Below, one piece after another: positions 22,531 to 30,588 of a DNA stretch of 38,001 nt. The notes beneath the pieces were generated by a model. The model worked only from the letters and a program-made list of their open reading frames with translations. It did not search any database and was not told where the DNA came from. Origin of the DNA: a virus. The DNA is taken from positions 1-38,001 of the IMG/VR virus record IMGVR_UViG_3300008267_000360; one strand, given 5' to 3'. The translations under genes were made by a program, and so were the position numbers. Positions within the stretch are counted from its first letter, which is position 1. Each line of letters starts with the position of its first letter.

Positions 22531-23889
22531 TTACTGAACAAACGAACTATCTTGATTACTTAAGTAATTACCAGCCTTTAACATACCCCAAAATTGGTTG
22601 TTATCGTTTTGTGTGATAGTGTAGTCATTACCTTTATATTTCATAACTAAATTACCATTTGATGTAGACCAAGAACCTGTTGTCTTATCGTACACAGGTG
22701 AGAACGCCGACTTGTCTTTTTGTAAAACCAAAACTCCATCAGGATAAAAATCAACTAAAACATATGGTCTGTCAGTTGAGGAAGCGACTTGTAATTTTTT
22801 ATCGTCGTTTTTAGTCTTATGGAAATTATTCATTAATTTTTTAACTAATGGAAAATCTAATGCCGATGATTGAGGTTGATTAGTGTTACCACCTTTAAGG
22901 TATTCCTGCCCATATTGTTTAAATGCTCTTTTGATATATGAATTTTTGTAACTACCACTTTTATCCAATTTATATTTTTTAGCCCATTCAGGGTATTTGG
23001 TATTAACCCATTGTCTAAATGCATCTCCTTCTTGTTTATTTTTAAATGGAAGTACGGTATTCGTAGTTGATTGTTGAGATGTACTAACAACACTTTGAGC
23101 CCCTGCAGGTTTTTGAATAGTGTATCTAATTGGATATCCTGTATATCCACCTGTCTCTTTTAACGCAACTAATTTTCTAATAACACTATATAAACTTGAT
23201 TCACCTTTCCAAAACATACTTAAAGTATCCGAAAATTGTTTTAAAACTTCATCTTTAGGTAAGTTAAACGCATTAAAATCATAGTTATCAATAATTTCAA
23301 TTTTATTGTCATCAATTTTTTTAACTCCTCCTTTTGAAATCTCTCCTAACGTATACATAAACTCTCCCGCCAATCCAGGATTTGATAAACTTGCAGCTTG
23401 TGGGTTGTTTTTTAATCTTTCAGTTTCAGATTTAATACCTTCAGGAGTAATCGCAGTTGGTAAATTTTGAGCTCCTAATGTTCTCCACATATCATATTTA
23501 AAACCATTTTTTAATCCGTATTTAGTTGCGACATCCCATAAGTAAGTTTTCTCACCACTCTTTAACATTGATTCGTTTTTAGTTTCGGTAGTACCAATAA
23601 GGTAATAATAAAGAGCCCTTAAGTGTAAAGGTAAGTTACTTATCACTAAGTTATTCAATGACAAATTAGATACCACATACTTTGTGAAGGTTGCCAATGA
23701 ATTGATAAAATCTCTGGATGCCTGCATTTGTTTTTCAGATTCTTCAGGAGTTTGTTGACTTCTTTCCAAATACCTCTCGTATGCGGTCTGTTCATTAATT
23801 AAATTAAGATACAAATTTTTTGTTGAGCTCTTATGCATCTCCAAAATTCTTGTCTTTTCATCTTCGGGTATTAAAAATTGATTTTTCAT
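22531..23889 (-). CDS. Large type C leader protein, 452 aa
   Basis: A type C leader (MKNQFLIPEDEKTRILEMH) ends at LINEQT (residues 30-35). The central part (about residues 90-240) is mixed and not recognised. At about 285-340 the segment EGDAFRQWVNTKYPEWAKKY, followed by NSYIKRAFKQYGQEY, looks like a small helical domain. The C-terminal 90 residues are beta-rich. TATTTATATAATATG lies at the start. Virion cargo is the best inference. Confidence 0.72.
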   Translation of the reverse strand: MKNQFLIPEDEKTRILEMHKSSTKNLYLNLINEQTAYERYLERSQQTPEESEKQMQASRDFINSLATFTKYVVSNLSLNNLVISNLPLHLRALYYYLIGTTETKNESMLKSGEKTYLWDVATKYGLKNGFKYDMWRTLGAQNLPTAITPEGIKSETERLKNNPQAASLSNPGLAGEFMYTLGEISKGGVKKIDDNKIEIIDNYDFNAFNLPKDEVLKQFSDTLSMFWKGESSLYSVIRKLVALKETGGYTGYPIRYTIQKPAGAQSVVSTSQQSTTNTVLPFKNKQEGDAFRQWVNTKYPEWAKKYKLDKSGSYKNSYIKRAFKQYGQEYLKGGNTNQPQSSALDFPLVKKLMNNFHKTKNDDKKLQVASSTDRPYVLVDFYPDGVLVLQKDKSAFSPVYDKTTGSWSTSNGNLVMKYKGNDYTITQNDNNQFWGMLKAGNYLSNQDSSFVQ

Positions 23890-23972
23890 ATTATATAAAT
23901 ATATCGTAGTTTAATATAGATTTTTTAAAAAAAAAATGTATTTATTATTAATAAATTTTTATTTTTAAGATA

Positions 23973-24584
23973 GTGAGTATATCCCCTGAAATTATAGTTG
24001 CCTTCATTACAGGCGTATTAGGACCAATATCAATTATGTTTGTTAAAAACTTTTTGGATAAAAGAAAAAAGAAACCAGACTTGGTTCAAGAAACATTAAA
24101 AGTAAGTGAATTAATCACATCAAAAATCGAGCATATTAAAGAAGAATTTAAAGCTGACAGAGTTTGGATTACTCAATTCCACAACGGAGGTAACTTTTAT
24201 CCGACAGGTAAATCAATGGCTAAGTTTAGTGTTATGTATGAGACCGTTGGAGTAGGTGTAAATTCAATACAATCAAATTTCCATAACATTCCTGTTAATT
24301 TATTCAGCAAATCAATTAATCAACTATTAGAAAACGATGTCATCGAAATTCCTGATTTTAAAGATGAGTCAATCTCAACATTTGGTTTAAAATATATTGC
24401 GGAAGAAAGTGGTTGTAAATCAGGTTATTTATTTGCAATCAAATCTATTGATGACAAATTCATCGGGACATTAGGTTTAGATTATACAAAACGTAAGACT
24501 AAACTTGATATGGAATCTATTAATCATTTAGAAGTACACGCGACCTCATTAGGTGGTGTTTTAATGTCTCACTTATCTAAATAA
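23973..24584 (+). CDS. N-anchored GAF-like domain protein
   Basis: It starts with GTG. A membrane anchor (IIVAFITGVLGPISIMFV, residues 6-24) and a basic stop-transfer KKRKKK-like segment are followed by a helix and a GAF-like domain (about residues 50-200, ADRVWITQFHNGGNFYPTG, GYLFAIKSIDDKFIGTLGLD). GAF domains bind small ligands such as cyclic nucleotides. Its membrane anchor and sensor-like fold suggest a signalling or defence-interfering role, but no ligand can be named. Confidence 0.65.
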   Translation: MSISPEIIVAFITGVLGPISIMFVKNFLDKRKKKPDLVQETLKVSELITSKIEHIKEEFKADRVWITQFHNGGNFYPTGKSMAKFSVMYETVGVGVNSIQSNFHNIPVNLFSKSINQLLENDVIEIPDFKDESISTFGLKYIAEESGCKSGYLFAIKSIDDKFIGTLGLDYTKRKTKLDMESINHLEVHATSLGGVLMSHLSK

Positions 24585-24585
24585 T

Positions 24586-25107
24586 TTATCTAAGATTAAC
24601 TATATAATCTTTTGGTATTATTTTTTCAATTTCCTCTTCTCTGATTTCTTTTTCAAAATTAAAATCGGTCCAATCAATCCCATTTAATTTTGTTGGTACT
24701 ACCCATATTGCCTTTTCTCTAAGACCTTTATCGTTAAAATCGGCCCAATCCCCACCTAATTCTATTGACATATCACTTATAAATGTCATAAGTTTGGTGA
24801 GTTCTGACCTATCGGTAATTTCAGGAACCTCAACCGCAACTGCCGATTCGTATAAATCATCCTCAGGGGAAGTAACGTCGTAAGTTAATACCCTAAATGG
24901 TAATTTGTATGATTTAAACTCTTTATCACCGTGGACACTAAAATATATACTCCCACCCAACTTAGAGTCAACTAATGCGTTTAAATAAGGGTATTTTGAA
25001 ATCTTTTCTCTAAATTTTTTGAGTCCTCCAAAATGTTCAGCAATAGTAATAATTGATGAACCTTTATCAATTAGATTTATAATTTTTTGAGAAAAGTTAT
25101 CGGACAT
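24586..25107 (-). CDS. Hypothetical protein, 173 aa
   Basis: Not recognised. The N-terminus is helical (FSQKIINLIDKGSSIITIAE); the rest is alpha/beta and acidic. There is no leader. It overlaps the stop of the upstream peptidoglycan-binding gene by one base and so belongs to the same transcript. The downstream plus-strand GAF-like gene ends one base from it. Confidence 0.7.
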   Translation of the reverse strand: MSDNFSQKIINLIDKGSSIITIAEHFGGLKKFREKISKYPYLNALVDSKLGGSIYFSVHGDKEFKSYKLPFRVLTYDVTSPEDDLYESAVAVEVPEITDRSELTKLMTFISDMSIELGGDWADFNDKGLREKAIWVVPTKLNGIDWTDFNFEKEIREEEIEKIIPKDYIVNLR

Positions 25108-25796
25108 TACTTTTTATTGAGTAATTGTAATACAGCGTCTGCAGTATATGGTCCAAATCTACCATCTTTACCTTTAGGCCCTAATGCATCACCAAGTCCC
25201 GCATCAATTACTTTTTGTTGAATTTGTGCAACTTTATTCTCAGATGGAGTTTCAGTAGATGTTTGAGTAGGTTCACCACCTTGTTCAGTACTTGTTGTTT
25301 GTTCTGTACCTGATGATTGCTGTCCTGAAATAAAACCTTTTAATGAGTTAATTTCAGTGTCCCCGATATACCCAGCTTTAAATTTATTAGGGTTTGATGT
25401 AATATACTGAGCAATTTGTGATTGTAAGGATTTTTCAGAAATTGACCCTGAAAAAGTTTTACCGTCGGATAAAGTTATTTTAACATTTTTATCGTCGGCA
25501 GTCCATTGACCTGTAGTCGCCGCTGGGGCACCTGTACCTGTATTTTTAATATCAAAATATCCATTATTACAAACATTAGAAATGATATTACTTCTAAGTT
25601 TACCGTCATAGATTGTAGTCTGCCAGCAATCACCTTCTTTGTCGGGTTGAGAGAATCCAATAGTTTTTGCAACTGTCTCAGATGAAGTTTTTTGTCCTGA
25701 TGGATACAATGTACTGTTAAAAATATCCATAGCGGTTTGCTCGTAAAGATTCTTGATTCTTTTTCTTTCGTCTTCGGTAATAATAAATTTTTTCAT
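25107..25796 (-). CDS. Type C leader protein with C-terminal peptidoglycan-binding domain
   Basis: MKKFIITEDERKRIKNLYEQ ends at the LYEQ site (residues 17-20). A beta-rich middle (about 30-150) and a Thr/Ser/Glu-rich linker (155-185) lead to a PG_binding_1-like end at about residues 190-229, with VAQIQQKVIDAGL and GKDGRFGPYTADAVLQL. The same arrangement, leader then linker then wall-binding unit, is seen in the 5400-6974 protein. TATTTATTGGTATG lies at the start. Confidence 0.78.
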   Translation of the reverse strand: MKKFIITEDERKRIKNLYEQTAMDIFNSTLYPSGQKTSSETVAKTIGFSQPDKEGDCWQTTIYDGKLRSNIISNVCNNGYFDIKNTGTGAPAATTGQWTADDKNVKITLSDGKTFSGSISEKSLQSQIAQYITSNPNKFKAGYIGDTEINSLKGFISGQQSSGTEQTTSTEQGGEPTQTSTETPSENKVAQIQQKVIDAGLGDALGPKGKDGRFGPYTADAVLQLLNKK

Positions 25797-25817
25797 ACCA
25801 ATAAATATTATGAAAAA

Positions 25818-26009
25818 TTAAAAGTTGCTCATCATCTTTTGAATTTCAGATTCAATCATACCTTGACTATATTCTAATTTCTTAATTTCATTAAGTTGTG
25901 ATTGATTTAATTCAAAATTTTGTCCCTTGATTGACGCGATTTGATTACCTAAAATGGTGTGTTCATTTAAAAGGTAACTATACCTTTGAGCTAAAGCTTC
26001 TCTGTCCAT
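25818..26009 (-). CDS. Small coiled-coil protein, 63 aa
   Basis: Two helices with heptad-like spacing (ALAQRYSYLLNEHTILGNQI and ELNQSQLNEIKKLEYSQGMI) and a turn between them. No leader or signal is visible. A TATATTTATAAAA element lies upstream. Function unknown. Confidence 0.65.
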   Translation of the reverse strand: MDREALAQRYSYLLNEHTILGNQIASIKGQNFELNQSQLNEIKKLEYSQGMIESEIQKMMSNF

Positions 26010-26065
26010 AATAATTGTTTTTTATAAATATAAATGATGTTTAAGAATAAAGAATAGTTAAATAA

Positions 26066-26090
26066 AAAACCCCTCACTTGGAGGGGTTTT
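26066..26090. terminator. Terminator of the stand-alone leader gene
   Basis: A 10-bp stem AAAACCCCTC/GAGGGGTTTT with loop ACTTG, three bases beyond the minus-strand stop at 26093. Confidence 0.8.
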
Positions 26091-26092
26091 GA

Positions 26093-26242
26093 TTACTTTT
26101 CAGTTAGGAACGTTTTAACATCTCCTGATTTTGTTTCAATCAGTTTTTTGAAATTTTCAATGACAATTTTTTTACCACCTTCGTGTTGTTCACGAATTGC
26201 GTTTTTTGTCTCCTCAGATAAATCGTTTAATAAATGTTTCAT
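26093..26242 (-). CDS. Stand-alone leader peptide (49 aa)
   Basis: The whole protein equals the first 49 residues of the 28813-29217 protein in register, with about 60% identity. The alignment pairs MKHLLNDLSEETKNAIREQH with MKHLLNNLTEEEKNSIRRQH, then the shared TKSGDVK and FLTE/FLNE. It stops at FLTEK*, one residue after the Glu where the long paralogue continues with NEQTSS. It has its own TATTTAT element and terminator. It may be a truncated duplicate, or a real free leader. Confidence 0.75.
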   Translation of the reverse strand: MKHLLNDLSEETKNAIREQHEGGKKIVIENFKKLIETKSGDVKTFLTEK

Positions 26243-26288
26243 AGTATAATAGTTTATATATAAATACATTAAAAAACTAAAAACTTTT

Positions 26289-26471
26289 TTAGTGAGGAGT
26301 ACATTTATGATTTAATTGATTACCACCTTTGTTAACACGATGTGTCTTTCGGTGCATCGACTGACCTTGTTTTTTGTGTTTAGAATAATTGTATCCTTTT
26401 TGGGTCTGACAAGATTGTAGAAATAAACCTAAAGAGAAAATTAAAATAAGAGATAGAATAGTTTTTTTCAT
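26289..26471 (-). CDS. Small lipoprotein, 60 aa
   Basis: MKKTILSLILIFSLGLFLQS leads into a lipobox LQSC. The short mature part is basic, rich in His, Lys and Asn, and holds one more Cys. The Met at 26471 starts the signal peptide. It has a TTTG-N19-TATATTTG promoter on the minus strand. Small basic phage lipoproteins are known from spanins and exclusion proteins, but the family is not clear here. Confidence 0.75.
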   Translation of the reverse strand: MKKTILSLILIFSLGLFLQSCQTQKGYNYSKHKKQGQSMHRKTHRVNKGGNQLNHKCTPH

Positions 26472-26491
26472 ATGATTAGTGTTATATAATA

Positions 26492-26522
26492 CAAATATAT
26501 GATTTTTTTTATTTTTCACAAA
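26492..26522 (-). promoter_or_regulatory. Host-type promoter of the lipoprotein
   Basis: On the minus strand, TTTG (26519-26522), a 19-base spacer, then TATATTTG (26492-26499). Confidence 0.65.
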
Positions 26523-26527
26523 TAATT

Positions 26528-26815
26528 TTAACAATTATCATAATGCTCGTAAATTAAAGGGTTGTGTCCCGAAAAATTTCTAAATAGGTTACCGTATTCA
26601 TTTACAGTTTTACGTAAAAAATTACTTTGTTTCCCTCCGTCATTCAAATCAGTTAAATAGTTTCTGTCAAAAAAAATATTTAAAACAAATCTATTCATCA
26701 TATCATCATAATCAATCATAACATTACAGACACCATCATACGATTGTTTATTCAAAAATTTTGAGAATATTTTTATAATACCTTCGACTTGGGATTCAGT
26801 AATAATAATTTTCAT
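26528..26815 (-). CDS. Type B leader protein, 95 aa
   Basis: MKIIITESQVEGIIKIFSKF is a type B leader without an obvious L-x-E site behind it. The rest is a small beta-rich domain with an acidic strand (VMIDYDDMMNRFVLNIFFD). Its start codon is one base from the stop of the upstream leader gene at 26817, so both are on one transcript. Confidence 0.7.
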   Translation of the reverse strand: MKIIITESQVEGIIKIFSKFLNKQSYDGVCNVMIDYDDMMNRFVLNIFFDRNYLTDLNDGGKQSNFLRKTVNEYGNLFRNFSGHNPLIYEHYDNC

Positions 26816-26816
26816 A

Positions 26817-27152
26817 TTAATTACCCATTCCTGATTTTGCCAACTTTGTTAGGTTGTCATATATTTTACTTAAATCCCCTTTAGTTGCAGCATTTACTAA
26901 TACGTCATACTGACTACCCAATTGTTGTTTGTAGTTACCAATAGAATCAACTACACCTTTACTATCGCCAGTTAAACAATCCCATATAATACCTCCAATA
27001 ACATTTGATGGTAAAACTTTTACCGCCAATTTAATTGCGTTATATAAAATTTCACCCATATTCGCAGAAGTACCAACAAATGTTTGTTCTTGGATGACTC
27101 TTGTCACAATTCTTGTAACGTCTGATTCTGATAGTTTAACAATTTTTTTCAT
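26817..27152 (-). CDS. Type A leader protein, 111 aa
   Basis: MKKIVKLSESDVTRIVTRVI ends at VIQEQT (residues 19-24), one of the clearest leader-plus-site examples. The 88 residues after it hold a hydrophobic Gly-containing helix (LPSNVIGGIIWDCLTG) and a helical end. The Met at 27152 directly follows the TATTTATAATT element; 27176 would place the leader internally. Confidence 0.75.
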   Translation of the reverse strand: MKKIVKLSESDVTRIVTRVIQEQTFVGTSANMGEILYNAIKLAVKVLPSNVIGGIIWDCLTGDSKGVVDSIGNYKQQLGSQYDVLVNAATKGDLSKIYDNLTKLAKSGMGN

Positions 27153-27177
27153 AATTATAAATATATCAAAAAACAAA

Positions 27178-27199
27178 AAACCCCTGAGAATAGGGGTTT
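27178..27199 (-). terminator. Terminator of the gene ending at 27208
   Basis: An 8-bp stem AAACCCCT/AGGGGTTT with loop GAGAAT, followed on the minus strand by T-rich sequence. Confidence 0.75.
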
Positions 27200-27207
27200 A
27201 AGATATA

Positions 27208-27708
27208 TTACTCGACATCTTCGTACTTGTACCCCAAAGGAACAGGTGGAGTAAAACTCATATCATACTCCTCAAGTTCTTTCTTATACTCATCAATTCT
27301 TTCACGTGTGAAAATAGGAGCAAAAAGTGGTCGTCTACTGAACGGAACATTGTCTCGGTTATCCCACTCTTCAAGTTCCTTTTCCATATTAGGAATACTC
27401 TTAGTTAGATAATCCCATTCTTTCCAAGCTTTATACTCTTCTTCCGACTTGACGTAATACACTCCACCATAGTTTTGTAAATTCAAATCAGGATTGGTTG
27501 TATAAACATCAACAATACCTTCATCACCATCGTATTGATAACATAACTGATTAAGAACATATGTGTTACTTGGACGCTCAGTCCAACTTCTTCCATAAGA
27601 ACGAACTTTACATAGATACAAAAATCCGTCATCTATGAAATTAAGACGGTTTTCAATTTCATCTCTTAATTTAACAAGTTCTTCAAAAGTGTGGTTATCT
27701 AAATTCAT
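27208..27708 (-). CDS. Hypothetical protein, 166 aa
   Basis: Not recognised. A helical N-terminus (TFEELVKLRDEIENRL) is followed by a Tyr/Trp-rich middle and a charged helical segment with a repeat-like EELEEW/KELEEY pattern, ending GYKYEDVE. There is no leader. A TTTG-N20-TATATTTG promoter lies directly before the Met at 27708, which is preferred over 27726 for that reason. Confidence 0.7.
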   Translation of the reverse strand: MNLDNHTFEELVKLRDEIENRLNFIDDGFLYLCKVRSYGRSWTERPSNTYVLNQLCYQYDGDEGIVDVYTTNPDLNLQNYGGVYYVKSEEEYKAWKEWDYLTKSIPNMEKELEEWDNRDNVPFSRRPLFAPIFTRERIDEYKKELEEYDMSFTPPVPLGYKYEDVE

Positions 27709-27712
27709 AGGA

Positions 27713-27744
27713 CAAATATATAACAAAAAACCCCATCAAACAAA
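27713..27744 (-). promoter_or_regulatory. Host-type promoter
   Basis: On the minus strand, TTTG (27741-27744), a 20-base spacer, then TATATTTG (27713-27720). The -33 box lies inside the loop of the neighbouring terminator. Confidence 0.65.
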
Positions 27745-27754
27745 TGATGGGGTT
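27729..27754 (-). terminator. Terminator of the LysM gene
   Basis: A 10-bp stem AACCCCATCA/TGATGGGGTT with loop AACAAA, 19 bases beyond the stop at 27773. Confidence 0.75.
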
Positions 27755-27772
27755 CATAATTAATAATTTTTA

Positions 27773-28789
27773 TTATCCTTTTTTCCAAGTACTTCTCCTA
27801 ATATATTCTCCTGTTGTGGTATTTTGTTTAAAATCATCTTCTTTAACCATAACATACCCGCCAGCGTTAAGTCTCCTCTTATCATCATTATACATTGTAT
27901 CTAAATTTTGTCTTTGTGTACTTTTTTTAACTAAACAAATATCATATCCACTTTGGGACTTACAAAAATCTTCAGATACTTTATCTTTATCACTTTTATA
28001 AATAATACTTTTCAACTCATCTACAGTTGTTGTTGTTGTCGTTGTACTACCTGCATTGTCGTTTTTACTTGAGGTAACAGGTGTATTTGTTGGTTTGTTA
28101 GGATTATAACTTGTGTTATTGTAAAGTTCTTCTTGACTTTCCGGTGTACTTGTTACATCGTTTAAATATCTAACATAGGGACGACCAATTGGAGTTAGAA
28201 AATTATAAGTTTCTTTAGTGAATGGTTGACCTTCAGTTGCCGAATAAAATTTAAACCCACCAATTGGCATATCTACTAACTCAGTAGGGTACTTTTGTTT
28301 TATCTCATCAACAGTAAGGTTTGTACCAATACCCGTCATATCAATACCTTTTGACATTCCAACCTTATCTACATATTTTCCAAATGTTTTGAATGATGGC
28401 ATTTTAGTAAATAATTGTGTTATAATACTCTCAACGTCCGGACCATAAGCACTAACAACATCTGTCGGTGTTGTTGTTGCGGTAGTCGGTGCCGTTGTAT
28501 TAGTCTGTCCTGCGGCTTTAGTCTGAGTTTTTCCAGGTAACTTTAATTTCTGACCGACACGAATTAAATTGACATTTTTAATTTGATTTAAAGTTGCAAT
28601 TTCTCTCCAATTCAGTCCCAATTTTTGGCCAATCTTACTTAATGTATCACCTCTTTGAACTGTATATTCTTCGTTTGAGGTTTGTTCACTAATCATTTGT
28701 TGGTTATTAAACCTTTCATTCAGAAGTCGTTCTTCAAGTCTAAGATTCGCTTCTTGTATGTGTCTAATTTTACTATAACTTTTGTTCAT
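27773..28789 (-). CDS. LysM-domain protein with leader-like N-terminus
   Basis: Residues 1-37 are a charged helix ending at MISEQT (residues 32-37), the leader cleavage form. A LysM domain follows immediately at 42-85 (YTVQRGDTLSKIGQKLGL, LIRVGQKLKLPG), which binds peptidoglycan glycan chains. A Thr/Ala linker leads to a second domain of about 130 residues, another Ser/Thr-rich linker, and a C-terminal Cys/Lys domain (about 270-338). It lies 24 bases downstream of the 28813-29217 leader gene. Confidence 0.8.
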   Translation of the reverse strand: MNKSYSKIRHIQEANLRLEERLLNERFNNQQMISEQTSNEEYTVQRGDTLSKIGQKLGLNWREIATLNQIKNVNLIRVGQKLKLPGKTQTKAAGQTNTTAPTTATTTPTDVVSAYGPDVESIITQLFTKMPSFKTFGKYVDKVGMSKGIDMTGIGTNLTVDEIKQKYPTELVDMPIGGFKFYSATEGQPFTKETYNFLTPIGRPYVRYLNDVTSTPESQEELYNNTSYNPNKPTNTPVTSSKNDNAGSTTTTTTTVDELKSIIYKSDKDKVSEDFCKSQSGYDICLVKKSTQRQNLDTMYNDDKRRLNAGGYVMVKEDDFKQNTTTGEYIRRSTWKKG

Positions 28790-28812
28790 AATATTTTTAA
28801 TTATTTTTATTG

Positions 28813-29217
28813 TTAAATAGAACTGTCGTATCTATCATCTAACTTTTCAATTGGAAATGGACCTACACCATATTTCCATCTTTCAGGAGAGACAACAAAA
28901 ATTACCATCTTCCCATCAGATATTAATTTAACATTACCTTTAACATAATACTTATACGTTGGGTATTTTTTTATTAATTGTAACAATCGGTCTTTTTGTT
29001 GACCATTAGGTAATGAATTAATTTCCACTAATTGATAACCTTTTTGTATTAAAGGGTCGTTACTTGAGGTTTGTTCATTCAAGAATAATTTTACATCTCC
29101 TGACTTAGTGTTAATTAATTTTGAAAAATTTTCCGTAACAACGTTCATTCCTCCGGTATGTTGTCTACGTATAGAGTTTTTTTCTTCCTCTGTTAAATTA
29201 TTTAATAAATGTTTCAT
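28813..29217 (-). CDS. Leader protein, 134 aa (long paralogue of the stand-alone leader)
   Basis: MKHLLNNLTEEEKNSIRRQH to LFLNEQT (site at residues 46-49) is nearly the same in layout as the 49-aa protein at 26093-26242. After the site comes a small domain (about 55-134; YQLVEINSLPNGQQKDRLLQ, YKYYVKGNVKLISDGKMVIF) with no named family. The unit starts at a GTATTTATATATTATG element, and the LysM gene follows on the same transcript. Confidence 0.75.
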   Translation of the reverse strand: MKHLLNNLTEEEKNSIRRQHTGGMNVVTENFSKLINTKSGDVKLFLNEQTSSNDPLIQKGYQLVEINSLPNGQQKDRLLQLIKKYPTYKYYVKGNVKLISDGKMVIFVVSPERWKYGVGPFPIEKLDDRYDSSI

Positions 29218-29240
29218 AATATATAAATACCTCTTAAAAT

Positions 29241-29269
29241 AAAAACCCCCTTTATAGAAGGTGGTTTTT
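29241..29269 (-). terminator. Terminator after the small genes at 29281-29647
   Basis: A hairpin with arms AAAAACC and GGTTTTT and an inner CCTT/AAGG separated by one mismatch, loop TATAG, 11 bases beyond the stop at 29281. Confidence 0.65.
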
Positions 29270-29280
29270 GTATCAGTAAA

Positions 29281-29355
29281 TTATAATTCACACCATCCAA
29301 GACATACCTTACCAAAGGTAATCTTTTGAACAAATTTGCAAATAAATCTTTTCAT
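29281..29355 (-). CDS. Small Cys-containing peptide, 24 aa (tentative)
   Basis: MKRFICKFVQKITFGKVCLG plus WCEI*. Three Cys residues and a basic, amphipathic pattern, between the stop of the 29369 gene and a terminator. The gap has no other reading. It is too short for certainty. Confidence 0.35.
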   Translation of the reverse strand: MKRFICKFVQKITFGKVCLGWCEL

Positions 29356-29368
29356 AATAATATTTTAA

Positions 29369-29647
29369 TTACCAATTAAATCCCGTTAGAGCAGATAAAC
29401 AAGCGACTCCCGCCCCCAACATTGTCCATACAACATCCTTCCATTCAGGTTTACCATCTACAGAATCATACATCTCTTTACCAAGAGCAAAGAACAATGA
29501 TAGTAAAATACCGTTTTGTGAACCCAATGTGTAATTACCAATCAAAAAGATAATAGACCCATATAAAAAATGGTTAGCCTTATCACCAGGTATCACAAGA
29601 AATTCAATTACTCTCTGAAATAAATTCTTACCTTCAAATATGCTCAT
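29369..29647 (-). CDS. Small membrane protein with DKxxHF motif
   Basis: 92 aa with three hydrophobic segments (about residues 28-42, 47-58 and 72-88). GDKANHFLYG at about 22-31, and later KEMYDSVDGKPEWKD, recall the conserved D-K-H and K-E-D pattern of YfiM/DUF2279-like membrane proteins, but I cannot confirm it. A TATTTATAGTAAAC element lies 20 or so bases before the ATG. A lysis role is possible. Confidence 0.7.
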   Translation of the reverse strand: MSIFEGKNLFQRVIEFLVIPGDKANHFLYGSIIFLIGNYTLGSQNGILLSLFFALGKEMYDSVDGKPEWKDVVWTMLGAGVACLSALTGFNW

Positions 29648-29685
29648 AGTTTTAAATGTTTACTATAAATACATTATAAAATAAA

Positions 29686-29710
29686 AAACCCCACTACACA
29701 GGTGGGGTTT
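29686..29710 (-). terminator. Terminator of the gene at 29713
   Basis: A 9-bp stem AAACCCCAC/GTGGGGTTT with loop TACACAG, two bases beyond the stop codon of the minus-strand gene. Confidence 0.75.
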
Positions 29711-29712
29711 AA

Positions 29713-30117
29713 TTATTTCTTTTTCTTCTTTTTAATCCTGTATTTAAATGCCTCATCATCCTCGCCGTTACCTTCTTCATCCATAAAAAGACAATCAATA
29801 TCTAATCCAGTTAATTTTGAGAAGTGGTCAATCATCAATTTTGCAAATAATTTTTTTCTAAAAAGTGGTGCGAAATCTTTCAATTTATCAATAGTGCTAG
29901 TGTAAATCATAAGTTCGTATTTACATTTTTTCGTTATCATATGACTTGATGAACTTATAATCCATCCCATTTCTTCACCACCAACTGAAAAATCCAAACT
30001 ATCATCATCATCATCATCATCACCACTGGTTCTATCAAACTCAACGTCTTTGAAAAAGATGTTAATTAATCTATTTACAACTTTTGTGTATTGTTCTTTT
30101 GTAATTTTATACTTCAT
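29713..30117 (-). CDS. Type B leader protein with poly-Asp run, 134 aa
   Basis: MKYKITKEQYTKVVNRLINI is a type B leader variant. A run of seven Asp (about residues 34-40) is encoded by GAT/GAC repeats and follows an acidic segment. The remainder is alpha/beta, ending in a run of Lys (KKKKKK). The Met at 30117 starts the leader. Upstream, TATTTATATTTG combines the phage-type and host-type elements. Confidence 0.7.
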   Translation of the reverse strand: MKYKITKEQYTKVVNRLINIFFKDVEFDRTSGDDDDDDDSLDFSVGGEEMGWIISSSSHMITKKCKYELMIYTSTIDKLKDFAPLFRKKLFAKLMIDHFSKLTGLDIDCLFMDEEGNGEDDEAFKYRIKKKKKK

Positions 30118-30188
30118 ACAAATATAAATACCCATCTAAATAAAAAAAGGGGGTAGGGGGGATTGGAACAACGGAAAAAAATTATTTT
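30115..30188 (-). repeat. Intergenic cassette repeat, copy 1
   Basis: The first of five ~70-bp blocks between genes in 30.1-32.7 kb. The plus-strand core is AAAAAGGGGGTAGGGGGG, then ATTGGAACAACGGA and A-rich sequence running through the upstream gene's stop codon. The other end is the start codon and TATTTAT element of the next gene. Copies 1 and 5 agree over about 39 bases. Confidence 0.85.
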
Positions 30189-30520
30189 TCAACATTCATA
30201 AAGTTAACACCAATGAGACCTTTTCTTTCAGGGTCAACATATTCAATCATACTTTTAAATTTAATTTCCACAACGTTAACATAAGCTCCAACAACGTCTT
30301 TCTTTTTTTCTTTTCTAAGTTCAGGTGTGTACTTTAAAAACTTTGGTATATCAGGGATACTATAAACATCAACATAATACTTATGATATTCATATGGGTC
30401 ACCATATCTTACTTTAACCTTAAACTCAAACGGGTCGGTAATAAAATTATCAGTAATATACTTGTTTCCAAGATTATTGTATAACTTTGTTAAAATATTA
30501 GATAATTCAGTTAAATTCAT
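30182..30520 (-). CDS. Hypothetical protein, 112 aa
   Basis: Not recognised. A short helical N-terminus (MNLTELSNILTKLYNNLGNK) is followed by a Tyr/Pro-rich beta region (KVRYGDPYEYHKYYVDVYSI) and a C-terminal strand-helix. It lacks a clear leader. Both ends are bounded by copies of the cassette repeat, so it is a one-gene unit. Confidence 0.7.
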   Translation of the reverse strand: MNLTELSNILTKLYNNLGNKYITDNFITDPFEFKVKVRYGDPYEYHKYYVDVYSIPDIPKFLKYTPELRKEKKKDVVGAYVNVVEIKFKSMIEYVDPERKGLIGVNFMNVEK

Positions 30521-30588
30521 ATTACAATAAATACATTAGAAATAAAAAGGGGGTTGGGGGATTGAACAACAGAGAAAAATTATTTTTT
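30518..30588 (-). repeat. Intergenic cassette repeat, copy 2
   Basis: Core AAAAAGGGGGTTGGGGGATTG then AACAACAGAGAAAAATTATTT. It joins the 30580 gene's stop to the 30520 start codon with the element GTATTTATTGTAATATG. Confidence 0.8.
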
